From contig JACKHZ010000008.1 of NCBI GenBank assembly GCA_020638735.1, forward strand, positions 620,001-684,000: a stretch of 64,000 nt of DNA. Direction: 5' to 3'. A model generated the notes under the pieces. That model was not told where the DNA came from. It was given only the letters and a program-made list of their open reading frames with translations, and made no database searches. Shown here piece after piece: positions 56,263 to 64,000 of the stretch; the stretch's first letter is position 1, and the number at the start of each line of letters is the position of its first letter. The DNA is from Planctomycetota bacterium. GTDB lineage: Bacteria; Planctomycetota; UBA1135; UBA2386. The position numbers and the translations under genes were made by a program.

Positions 56263-57837
56263 GTGGGCGCGTTCGCCAGGAGGCTCGCGGCGCTGCAGCA
56301 GCGCGATCCCGGCCCCCGGCGCTGGTTGTTCGTGCCGTACGACCAGCTGCACGACGGCATCGGCCCGCTGGCGAGCGAACCGCCGCAGTCGCTCGGCATC
56401 GTGCTGGTCGAGTGCAGGGACAAGGCCGCGCGCCGACCATACCACCGACAGAAGCTCGCGCTGGTGCTCGCCAACCTGCGGCACTTCGCGCTCGAGCAGG
56501 CGGCGCGCGGCGTCGCGGTGCGCCACGTCGACGCCGGCGACGGCGACTACGCGGCGGCGCTGCGCGCGGTCGTCGCCGAGCTCGGCCCGCTGGAGCTGCA
56601 GCGCCCGGCCGAACGCGAGCTGCGCGTCGAGCTGCGGCCGCTGCTGCAGGAAGGGCTGCTGCGCCAGCTGCCGCACGACGGCTGGCTGACGCTGCGCGAC
56701 GACTTCGTCTCGCTCGGCGGCCCGCCGTGGCGCATGGACGCCTTCTACCGGCGCGTGCGGCAGCGCACCGGCATCCTGATGGAGGGTGGCAAGCCGATCG
56801 GCGGCAAGTACAGCTTCGACGCCGACAACCGCCAACCGTGGCGCGGCGAGCCGCCGGCGCCGACACCGCCGACGTTCGCGCCGGACGACGTCACGCGCGA
56901 GGTCTGTGACCTGGTCGAACGCACGTTCGCGCAGCACCCGGGCCGGCTCGACCCGAGCCACCTGCCGGCGACGCGCGACGACGCCGAGCGCCTGTGGAGT
57001 TGGGCGCTGGGCGAGTGCCTGCCGCACTTCGGGCCCTTCGAGGACGCGATGTCGACCGCGTCGAGCGGACTGTTCCACACCCGCATCTCGCCGCTGCTCA
57101 ACCTGCACCGGCTGCTGCCGCGCCGCGTCGTGCAGGACGTGCTCGACGCCGAGCTGCCGTTCAACAGCAAGGAGGGCTTCGTCCGCCAGGTGCTCGGCTG
57201 GCGCGAGTTCGTGCGCCACGTGCACGAGGCGACCGACGGCCTGCGCGAGGTCGACGGCCAGCCGCTCGACCGCGACGTGCTGCGCAACGACCTGCCGCTG
57301 CCGCCGGTGTTCTGGGGCACCGCGCCGTCTGGCCTGCACTGCCTCGACGCGGTCGTCGACGACGTCTGGCGCGAGGCGTACTCACACCACATCACGCGGC
57401 TGATGGTGCTCGGCAACCTGGCGACGCTGCTCGGCGTCGACGCGCGCCAGCTCAGCGACTGGTTCTGGGTCGCCTACGCCGACGCCTACGACTGGGTCGT
57501 CGAGCCCAACGTGCTGGCGATGGCGACGTTCGCCGTCGGCGAGCTGATGACGACCAAGCCGTACGTCGCCGGCTCGGCCTACCTGCACAAGATGGGCGAC
57601 CACTGCCGCGACTGCGCGTTCGACCCGAAGAAGACCTGCCCGATCACGCGGCTCTATTGGCAGTTCCTCGATCGGCACGCCGCGCGCCTCGCCGCCAACC
57701 ATCGGCTGGCGATCCCGCTGCGCAACGTCGAACGGCGCGCCGACGGCGAACGCGAGCTCGATCGCCGCACGCTGCAATGGGTGCGCACGACGCTGACCGA
57801 TGGGCGTCGACTCGATCCGGAGGATCGACCGCGCTGA
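56263..57837 (+). CDS. Fe-S bacterial cryptochrome/(6-4) photolyase-related protein (FeS-BCP, PhrB type)
   Basis: 524 residues. N-terminal antenna domain of the photolyase-related type (RRWLFVPYDQLHDGIGPL, ECRDKAARRPYHRQK), then FAD domain with FNSKEGFVRQVLGWREFVR and DWVVEPNVLAMATFAVGE, and an Fe-S cysteine set HCRDCAFDPKKTCPIT near the end, as in PhrB. Light-driven repair of DNA (6-4) photoproducts or a light sensor. GTG start at 56263, 8 bp after PhyH. Confidence 0.9.
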   Translation: MGAFARRLAALQQRDPGPRRWLFVPYDQLHDGIGPLASEPPQSLGIVLVECRDKAARRPYHRQKLALVLANLRHFALEQAARGVAVRHVDAGDGDYAAALRAVVAELGPLELQRPAERELRVELRPLLQEGLLRQLPHDGWLTLRDDFVSLGGPPWRMDAFYRRVRQRTGILMEGGKPIGGKYSFDADNRQPWRGEPPAPTPPTFAPDDVTREVCDLVERTFAQHPGRLDPSHLPATRDDAERLWSWALGECLPHFGPFEDAMSTASSGLFHTRISPLLNLHRLLPRRVVQDVLDAELPFNSKEGFVRQVLGWREFVRHVHEATDGLREVDGQPLDRDVLRNDLPLPPVFWGTAPSGLHCLDAVVDDVWREAYSHHITRLMVLGNLATLLGVDARQLSDWFWVAYADAYDWVVEPNVLAMATFAVGELMTTKPYVAGSAYLHKMGDHCRDCAFDPKKTCPITRLYWQFLDRHAARLAANHRLAIPLRNVERRADGERELDRRTLQWVRTTLTDGRRLDPEDRPR

Positions 57838-57856
57838 CCGCGACGCCGCGCGACGC

Positions 57857-57862
57857 TATCGT
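57857..57862 (+). promoter_or_regulatory. candidate -10 hexamer (TATCGT) for a leaderless start
   Basis: TATCGT ends 6 nt before the ATG at 57869, so the thioredoxin-like gene could have its own start as well as read-through from the photolyase. Confidence 0.5.
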
Positions 57863-57868
57863 GTCGCG

Positions 57869-59113
57869 ATGCTCGCGTTGACCCTCGCGCTCGCGGTGCT
57901 GGCGCCCCAGCAGCCCACGACGGCTCCCCACCCCGACGCCGACAACTTCCGCGAATGGCTGACCTTCGTGCAGCCGTCGACGGACGAAGAGGCCTACCGC
58001 ACGATCGGCTGGCGCAACGCGCTGTGGCCTGCCGTGCAGGAGGCGCAGCAGCTCGGCCGGCCGATCCTGCTGTGGACGATGAACGGCCACCCGCTCGGCT
58101 GCACATGAAACAACGGTGTCCGGGGCCGACAGTTGGTCTGGTCCGACGCGCGCGTGCAGCAGCTCAGCCGTGAGTTCGTCACGGTCGCCGACGAGGCGTA
58201 CATGCTCTACCCGGAGGACGAGTGGAACCTGAAGCGCGTCGCCGACGCGCCGCAGCACCGCTTCTTCAAGGCCTACGGCGAACGCATGCCGGAGGGTGAC
58301 TGGCACCACCCCGGCACCAAGCAGGGGCTCTACATGATCGGCCCCGACGGCGAGTACCTCGAAGGTCGCTTCGCCGCGAGCGGCCTGCCCGACGACATCA
58401 CCGCGCGGCTCGAACGCGCGCTCGAGCGCTGGCAGACCTTGCGCAAGGAGAAGGGCTACGCCAACAAGGCGGTACCGCGCGTCGTCTCGAGCGCGCCGCC
58501 GGAGGTCGCCGACCGCCCGTTCGTGCTGCGCGTGCACTCGCGCGACCTGCCGCGCCACGAAGGCCAGCAGTGTCGCTTCGACCCGGCGCGCGACCAGCAG
58601 GCCGGCTGGATGGACTTCACCCGCTGGGCGTGGAACGAGAACTGGCTCGCGCTCGACGACGGGCGCGCGCTGGTGCCGGATGCCGACGGCCCCCAGCAAC
58701 AGCCGGTCGACCCGCGCTTGGTGCGGCGCATCGCCCAGCAGGTGCTGATCGACAACGTGCGCGGTCAGGCCGGCACGTGGCCCGAGACCGCCGTCAAGCA
58801 CGCGACGCTGACGATGGAACGCGGTCCCGTCACCAAGGGCCGCGCGACGATCGTCTACCGCGGCGAGGTCGAGCTCGACGACGGCCAGCGCTCGATCCGC
58901 GCCGAGCTCTACGGCGAGGGCCTCTACGAGCCGAAGGTTCGCGACCTCGAACGCTTCGAACTGGTCGCGCTCGGCACCCGCACCGGCGCCCACACCTTCA
59001 ACCAACGCAACGACGACCGGGGCCCGGCGCCGATCGGCTTCGCGATCGTGCGCTGGCGGCCGGAGCCGCTGCCGAAGGAGCCGGGCGCGAACGTAGAGCG
59101 TCGCCAGCGCTGA
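57869..59113 (+). CDS. candidate selenoprotein: secreted thioredoxin-like protein with CTU motif
   Basis: 414 residues if UGA is read. Signal peptide (LALTLALAVLAPQ). A thioredoxin-like core: AVQEAQQLGRPILLWTMNGH then PLGCT, UGA at codon 80 (58106-58108), NNGVRGRQLVWSDARVQQL, FVTVADEAYMLYP, GLYMIGPDGEYLEGRF. The protein continues in the same frame to 59113 with a second beta-rich half (ARDQQAGWMDFTRWAWNENW). Sec replaces the second Cys of a C-x-C site. I recall planctomycete relatives with the same C-x-U-NNG arrangement; this should be checked. A strong hairpin follows. Downstream part alone lacks a sensible start, arguing against a simple stop. Confidence 0.85.
58111..58135 (+). promoter_or_regulatory. 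SECIS-like hairpin after the UGA of the thioredoxin-like gene
   Basis: CAAC pairs with GTTG and TGTC with GACA, with a GG bulge between, around a 7-nt loop CGGGGCC (G at position 2). It starts 2 nt after the UGA; the loop is 12 nt away. Confidence 0.75.
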
Positions 59114-59128
59114 CGGCGCGGCGGGCCG

Positions 59129-61534
59129 CTACCTGGCGACCGCCTGCACCGCAGGATCGGGGTCGAACTCGGCCTCGCACACCAACCACGCACACGGCCA
59201 CAGCTCCGGGTCACGGCTCTTCAACGCCAGGTAGGCGGCGCGGCGAACCTCGGGATCGCGGTCGGTCGCCCGGTAGATGACCTGCTGCTCCAATGCCGAA
59301 GGCCAGATCGACAGCGACGCCGCGTAGCGGAGCGCCGCCACGCGCGAGCCGTCGAGCCGCAGCAGCTCGCCCAGGAGACCCGGCGACGGCGCCCACGCGC
59401 GCATCGTCGCCTCGTCGACGGTGACGCGAGCGAGGCGCAAGACCGAACACAGGTTGTGCGGCTCGAGGTCGATCGGCGCGCCGCCGAAGCGGATCTCGGC
59501 AGCCTTCGCCAGCGCCCAGTCGTACTGCCGCGCCAGCTCGACGACGTCGCGCCAACCGTCGACCGCTTCGCCGACCGACAGCATCGCGTGCAGCGCCTGA
59601 CCGGGCGCGTGGGCCTCGCCTGAGCCGAGCCGCGCGACCGTCTCCCGCCACAGCTCGCGACCTTCGTCACCGTGCCGATGCGCACGCACCGCCGCTGCGG
59701 CAGCGGTGTACGGATGATCCACCGCGCACAGCAGACGCAGCCACCGCAACTCGTCGGGTTCGGGTGCGGCGACCACGATCATCTCGGCGAGCACCAGCTG
59801 CGCCTTCGGGGCCTGGCGGCAGTGCGCCATCAACTCGAACGGCCGATCGCGGTCGCCGTGTTCGAACAACGCCCCGGCGACCGCCCCGGCATCGCGCCGC
59901 AGCAGCTCGGGCAGCAATCCCCTGACGATCTCACCGGTGCAGGCAGCACCCAGCCACCTGGCGCGCTCTCCATCGCCGGCGTCGATCGCCAGCAACAACA
60001 GCTGCGGGGCACGCGGCAACACCATCGACCATTGCGATCCCTGCGGGTTGAGGCCGGCCAGCCAGGCGACGAAGTGCGGGGACAGGGGACTGCGACGACT
60101 GTGCAGCGCCTGCGCCATCGGCAGGTCGAAATGATCGCGATCGCGCAACCCGTAGACCTCGAACAGGTCCTCCGGCACCCGTTCCTGCAGCGCCGCGCGC
60201 AACGCCTCGACGCCGTCGAACGGCACCGCCGCGCCGGCGATCGAGCCCGACCAGGCCGACGTGTGCATGCGACGCAACCCCGCCTCGTCGGCGAACGGCA
60301 CCAGCATCGCCAGCAGATTGCCTGCCACCACTCGCGGTGGCGAAGCCCGATCCGCTGGCGCAGCGTCGAAGATCGCCAGCAAAGGCTCGACCAGCTCGAC
60401 GGCGCCGTTGTGCGCGGCCGCTGCTGCGAGCTGCTGGGCTGTCGTCACCGGCAACCACTGCGCCTTCGAGCTGCTGTGCGCCAGCTCCGGCGGCGTGTCC
60501 GGATCCGCCGCTTCGGCGACCTGCTGCAGCCTGTGCAAGGCCCGCGCCGTGACGATCTGCAGCTCGCGCGGCGGCATCTCGTCGATCAGCGCCAACACGC
60601 GCGCCGCAGTGTGCCGGTCGGTCGGGTCCTCGGCATCGAGCATCGTCACCGCGAGCGCGGCAACCGCGGGAGAGAACCTGCCGCGCCGATACCCCCACTG
60701 TTGCGCCAGGACTTCGCATCGCGACGAGATCGCTGCCATGACCCGCCGTCGCAGCACGTCGTCGGTTGCTTGCATCGCATGCGCGAACAGCAGCTGCTCG
60801 GCGATCGCATGCACGCTGGTCGCCACGCGCAGGCACGCAGCCGCCAAACGATCGACGTCGCCCCGCGGCACGTATCGCTCCGGCGTGTGCCCTCCTACGT
60901 CTCGCGACCGTTTCGCGACCTGGTTGTCCGCCAGTGCCAGCACCGCCTGCACCAGCTCGACGGCGAAGAGCTTTGCCGTCGCCTCGTCGAGCCCGGTGAA
61001 GCGGCCCTGCAGCGCCGCGTCCAGACGCCCCGCACGGGCCTCGGCGACGATGCGCGGATGCAGCGACGCCGGCACCTCGAACTGCTGCCAGTCCCGCGCC
61101 AACCACCACGCCGGCTGCGGCCCCATCGCCGTCAGCACCGCAACGCTCGGCCGGCCGACGAGCTTGTCGCGCAGCTCCGCGGCTGCGGCCGCGCGCACCG
61201 TCGGCCGCTCGTCGCGCAGCCCTGCCACCAGCAAGAACGGATTGTCGATGCGCGGTCGCCGCGGCGTGCGCACGTTGGCGAGGATATGCCCAGGGGGATA
61301 CGGGCGCTCCGGCTCGGTCGCCCCCGGTGGTGCGACCAGCGACGGGTCGCCGTTGTCGATGCCCCACTTCGCTGCAGCGCGCACGATCACCTCGGCGGCG
61401 ACGCGCTCCGCAGGGTCGTCGCTGCGCAGGCGCTCGAGCGCCGCACGATCCCATTGGGGAGCGTCCTGCGCCGCCGCGACGGCAGCCCACATCGTCAACA
61501 ACGGCACCAGGATCGACTGCGGCGCGGCGTTCAT
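59129..61534 (-). CDS. large secreted HEAT-like repeat protein
   Basis: 801 residues with signal peptide (VPLLTMWAAVAAAQ). Alpha-helical repeats through most of the length (LRSDDPAERVAAEVIVRAA, GLRDERPTVRAAAAAELRD, ATDRDPEVRRAAYLALKSRD), HEAT/armadillo-like. No catalytic motif seen. GGAGAA lies 7 nt before the ATG and a TATCGT is further upstream. Converges on the thioredoxin-like gene with a 15 bp gap. Probably a periplasmic binding scaffold. Confidence 0.7.
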   Translation of the reverse strand: MNAAPQSILVPLLTMWAAVAAAQDAPQWDRAALERLRSDDPAERVAAEVIVRAAAKWGIDNGDPSLVAPPGATEPERPYPPGHILANVRTPRRPRIDNPFLLVAGLRDERPTVRAAAAAELRDKLVGRPSVAVLTAMGPQPAWWLARDWQQFEVPASLHPRIVAEARAGRLDAALQGRFTGLDEATAKLFAVELVQAVLALADNQVAKRSRDVGGHTPERYVPRGDVDRLAAACLRVATSVHAIAEQLLFAHAMQATDDVLRRRVMAAISSRCEVLAQQWGYRRGRFSPAVAALAVTMLDAEDPTDRHTAARVLALIDEMPPRELQIVTARALHRLQQVAEAADPDTPPELAHSSSKAQWLPVTTAQQLAAAAAHNGAVELVEPLLAIFDAAPADRASPPRVVAGNLLAMLVPFADEAGLRRMHTSAWSGSIAGAAVPFDGVEALRAALQERVPEDLFEVYGLRDRDHFDLPMAQALHSRRSPLSPHFVAWLAGLNPQGSQWSMVLPRAPQLLLLAIDAGDGERARWLGAACTGEIVRGLLPELLRRDAGAVAGALFEHGDRDRPFELMAHCRQAPKAQLVLAEMIVVAAPEPDELRWLRLLCAVDHPYTAAAAAVRAHRHGDEGRELWRETVARLGSGEAHAPGQALHAMLSVGEAVDGWRDVVELARQYDWALAKAAEIRFGGAPIDLEPHNLCSVLRLARVTVDEATMRAWAPSPGLLGELLRLDGSRVAALRYAASLSIWPSALEQQVIYRATDRDPEVRRAAYLALKSRDPELWPCAWLVCEAEFDPDPAVQAVAR

Positions 61535-61604
61535 GCGATTCTCCGCCGCGGCGACTCACGGCCGGGGCACGATACGCGCCGGCCTCGGGGCTGGCTACCG
61601 GGTC

Positions 61605-62699
61605 CTACTGCACGACCACACAGCCTGCCGACTCCGACACCGCGTCGAACGGCGCCACCGTCAGCCACGCGAAGTCGACGTGCAGGCCGAGCAGCGCCGG
61701 CGGCACGGGGATGTTGGTGTCGAACGTCGCGGTCGCGGTCGCGTCGGCGCTCAGCGTGCCGAAGAAGCCCGGCAGCGCGCCGCTGCCGTAGGTCTCGAGC
61801 ACCACGCTGGTGAAGCCGTCCCAGTTGAGCGGCAGCGTCACCGCGCCGATCGACGTGCCGGGCGACGTGCCGCTCAGCGACGCCAGCAACGCGTAGGGGC
61901 GGTTGGCCAGCGCATCCGCGCCGGCGAGCTGCAGCGTCACCACCGAGCGCTGGTCGATCGGCAGCCCGGCGAGGTCGAGCGTCAGGCCGTTCGCCGCGGT
62001 GCGGTCGCGCACCGTGAAGTTGTCGACGTAGAGCTGATCGTCACCGGCGTCGTAGGCGTTGATCTCGGTGAAGCCGTGGTCGGCGCCGAGGAACATCGTC
62101 GCGATCGGCGTGCCGGTCGCGACCAGCACACCATCGAGGTAGATGCGCGTCTCGTTGGCGGCGAAGTCGACGACGCTGCGCGTGTGGTGCCAGACGTCGC
62201 GCGTCACCCAGGTGTTGCTCTGCACGAGCACGCGGCTCGGCGTGTCGAGGAATTCGATGCGGCCGTCGTCGGCGATCCACCAGCGCAGGTAGCACGACGC
62301 CGGGATCGGATAGGGCTGCGAGTAGACCTCCCATTCGCTCGGGTTGGGCGACGACGTCGCCAGGAAGTCGAACTCGATCTCGAGCACACCCGTCACCGCG
62401 AACAGGTCGTTGCGTCGCAGCTCGACGAAGTCGCCGGGCACGAACTGCGACGCGTCGAAGCGCACCGCCTGCGCGCCGCTGCGCACCACCGCGGTCTGCA
62501 CCGGCACCGCGGCGAGGTTGGCGGGATAGTTGCTCTCGAGCAGGATCCAGCCGTCCTGGCCGCTGGACAGCGAATTGCCGGCCAGCGGACCGGTGTGATA
62601 GCGCGGGGCCTCGAACGACCCGGGCGACGATTGCGCAGCGACAGGAAGAGCGAGGACGAACGAGGCGAGCGCGGCAGCGCGGAGAGGATCGACGATCAT
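61605..62699 (-). CDS. secreted LamG-like protein
   Basis: 364 residues. Signal peptide (LASFVLALPVAAQ). Residues 25-245 look like a concanavalin/LamG-type sandwich (LEIEFDFLATSSPNPSEWEV, TRIYLDGVLVATGTPI, DDQLYVDNFTVRD). The last 115 residues are another copy of the planctomycete C-terminal module (LDLAGLPIDQRSVVTLQLAG ... LHVDFAWLTV). Extracellular, perhaps carbohydrate-binding; function unknown. Confidence 0.7.
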   Translation of the reverse strand: MIVDPLRAAALASFVLALPVAAQSSPGSFEAPRYHTGPLAGNSLSSGQDGWILLESNYPANLAAVPVQTAVVRSGAQAVRFDASQFVPGDFVELRRNDLFAVTGVLEIEFDFLATSSPNPSEWEVYSQPYPIPASCYLRWWIADDGRIEFLDTPSRVLVQSNTWVTRDVWHHTRSVVDFAANETRIYLDGVLVATGTPIATMFLGADHGFTEINAYDAGDDQLYVDNFTVRDRTAANGLTLDLAGLPIDQRSVVTLQLAGADALANRPYALLASLSGTSPGTSIGAVTLPLNWDGFTSVVLETYGSGALPGFFGTLSADATATATFDTNIPVPPALLGLHVDFAWLTVAPFDAVSESAGCVVVQ

Positions 62700-62863
62700 G
62701 CGGAAGGGAGGGATGAGGAGCCGGGGGACACTGCCGATTCCCCCGCCGGGCGCGCGCTGTTTCACTTCCCGCACCGATTCTCGCCGCCGCCGAAACAGCT
62801 GGCTCGCGTCGGGACAACCACCGGTGACCGCGGCCCCCACCGCGACTATCCGCCCCCTTGGCC

Positions 62864-64000
62864 GTGTCCGAAGTCCCCCTCGAACAGCTCTACCGCAACT
62901 TCCTCGACCGCGGCGACGAAGCCGCGCTCGAGCAGTGGATGCGCCGCAGCAGCCCGCCGCTGCGCCAGCTGGCGCGCCGGCTCGGCGCCTCCTCGGAGGA
63001 CGCCGAGGACCTGGTGCAGGAGACGTTCGTCGCGGCGATCCAGGCCGGCGACCGCTTCGACCCGACGCGCCCGCTGCTGCCGTGGCTGAAGGGCATCCTG
63101 ACGTTCCGCGCCGCGCGACTGGCCCGCGACGAACTGCGGCGACGGCGCCACTACGAAGCCCACCATCGCCAGCGCGACGAAGCCGCGAGCGACGCCGATC
63201 CGGACCTCGCCGAACTGCACGACGACGTGCGGCGCGCGATCGACGACCTGCCCGAACGCTACCGCGCGCCGCTGCTGCAGCACCTGCTGGCGCAGCGTTC
63301 GCCGCTGGAGATCGCGCAGCAACTCGGTGTCGAACGCGCGACCGTGCGCACCCACCTGCACCGCGGCCTGCAGCGGCTGCGCGACGCGCTGCGCCGATGG
63401 GCGGCGCCGCTGCTGCTGTCGCTGTTCGGCCGCCGGGCCAACGCTGCGTCGCGGCTGGCGGCGGGCGCGGCGATGACGGCGCTGCTGGTGGTGATGACGG
63501 TGGTGCTCGGCCGCCTGACGTGGCCGGTGTCGTCGATGCCCGACGTCGCTTCCGGGGCCGACACCGACCTCACCACGAACTTGCCGACCGCACCGGTGAC
63601 GCAACCGACCGGGCCCCTCGACGACACGGCGCCAGCACGGGTGGCAGCGACCACGCCGACCGCAGAGCTCGTCGTCACCGTTCGGGACGCCGCCGGCGCA
63701 CCGGTGCCACAGGTCAGCGTGTCCGTCGCCGCGGCTGCAGGCCTCGACCCGGTTCTGCATCGCCGCACCGCCGTGACCGATCCCAACGGCACCGCGCGCT
63801 TCTCGATGTTGCCGAGCGGCGCCCTGCAGGTGCGGCTCGATCGCGGTCCGGGCCAACTGCTGCAGCGCGTCGGCGACGAACCGCTGGCCCACGACTTCGT
63901 GCTCGCCGACGCGCCACTGCAGCTGGGTACGGTCGTCGATCCTGCCGGTACGCCAGTCGCCGACGCCGAGGTCTGGCTCGCCGAACCGGGCCCCGATGGC
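62864..64000 (+). CDS. ECF sigma factor fused to a membrane helix and extracytoplasmic domain (3' end beyond window)
   Basis: 379 codons visible, open to the right edge. Region 2 (EDAEDLVQETFVAAIQAGD), region 4 with HTH (LLAQRSPLEIAQQLGVERAT, then VRTHLHRGLQRLRDAL), then a hydrophobic segment (AAGAAMTALLVVMTVVLGRL), a Thr/Pro linker and carboxypeptidase-regulatory-like beta domains (AELVVTVRDAAGAPVPQVSV, then VVDPAGTPVADAEVWL). GTG at 62864; a TTG two codons upstream (62858) is possible. The fused outer domain suggests direct sensing of an envelope signal. No separate anti-sigma gene is visible in the window. Confidence 0.85.
   Translation, partial: MSEVPLEQLYRNFLDRGDEAALEQWMRRSSPPLRQLARRLGASSEDAEDLVQETFVAAIQAGDRFDPTRPLLPWLKGILTFRAARLARDELRRRRHYEAHHRQRDEAASDADPDLAELHDDVRRAIDDLPERYRAPLLQHLLAQRSPLEIAQQLGVERATVRTHLHRGLQRLRDALRRWAAPLLLSLFGRRANAASRLAAGAAMTALLVVMTVVLGRLTWPVSSMPDVASGADTDLTTNLPTAPVTQPTGPLDDTAPARVAATTPTAELVVTVRDAAGAPVPQVSVSVAAAAGLDPVLHRRTAVTDPNGTARFSMLPSGALQVRLDRGPGQLLQRVGDEPLAHDFVLADAPLQLGTVVDPAGTPVADAEVWLAEPGPDG

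Overview
The window is a very GC-rich, gene-dense stretch of a bacterial chromosome. It most likely comes from a deep-branching member of the Planctomycetota. The evidence is a cytochrome-like DUF1587/1592/1588/1585 gene overlapping a DUF1552 gene, a sulfatase lipoprotein, several large secreted proteins with a planctomycete-type C-terminal module, the tail of a Ser/Thr kinase-TPR protein, and an ECF sigma factor fused to a membrane and extracytoplasmic domain. The lineage call is inference. I saw no rRNA, tRNA, CRISPR array or intact insertion sequence.

Layout. 1-11.4 kb: secreted sugar dehydrogenase (cut by the left edge), secreted hypothetical, kelch protein, aminotransferase V, PlsC acyltransferase, two unknown proteins. 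11.5-15.7 kb: SDR, lipid kinase, glycosyltransferase 2, membrane/TPR protein. 15.7-18.3 kb: a five-gene unit of two tandem paralogue pairs plus a secreted BRCT-like protein. 18.4-25.97 kb: sulfatase, a recombination scar with two gene fragments, M28-PDZ peptidase, RlmD-type RNA methyltransferase, secreted hypothetical. 26-34 kb: CZB-type chemoreceptor-like protein divergent from a FlgG-like lipoprotein, Cys/Met PLP enzyme, M20 amidohydrolase, prenyltransferase-repeat protein, DinB protein, SerA. 34.1-37 kb: a two-domain HMA protein with two in-frame UGA codons, esterase, kinase-TPR tail fragment. 36.97-41.1 kb: frameshifted sigma-54 activator, inverted repeat, sigma-54 promoter, aldehyde dehydrogenase, DUF779. 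41.1-47.6 kb: GNAT, DMT transporter, Crp/Fnr, nitroreductase, hydrolase, CoA-transferase, FemAB-like acyltransferase, HAD. 47.6-54.8 kb: TPR lipoprotein, DUF1592/DUF1552 pair, hybrid histidine kinase. 54.8-59.1 kb: peroxiredoxin-like gene with in-frame UGA, PhyH dioxygenase, Fe-S photolyase, thioredoxin-like gene with in-frame UGA. 59.1-64 kb: two secreted proteins and the ECF sigma factor cut by the right edge.

The main discovery is three candidate selenoprotein genes carrying four in-frame UGA codons: a periplasmic HMA x2 protein, a peroxiredoxin-like protein and a secreted thioredoxin-like protein. Each UGA sits at or beside the expected redox or metal-site cysteine. The reading frame and family resemblance continue past it, and a hairpin with a G in the first two loop bases follows 12-27 nt downstream, as in bacterial SECIS elements. 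Ordinary gene calling splits all three. Two of them flank a PhyH/photolyase unit, which suggests a small redox and light-damage neighbourhood. A second theme is a TAnnnT hexamer exactly 6-7 nt before several start codons, which suggests leaderless transcription.
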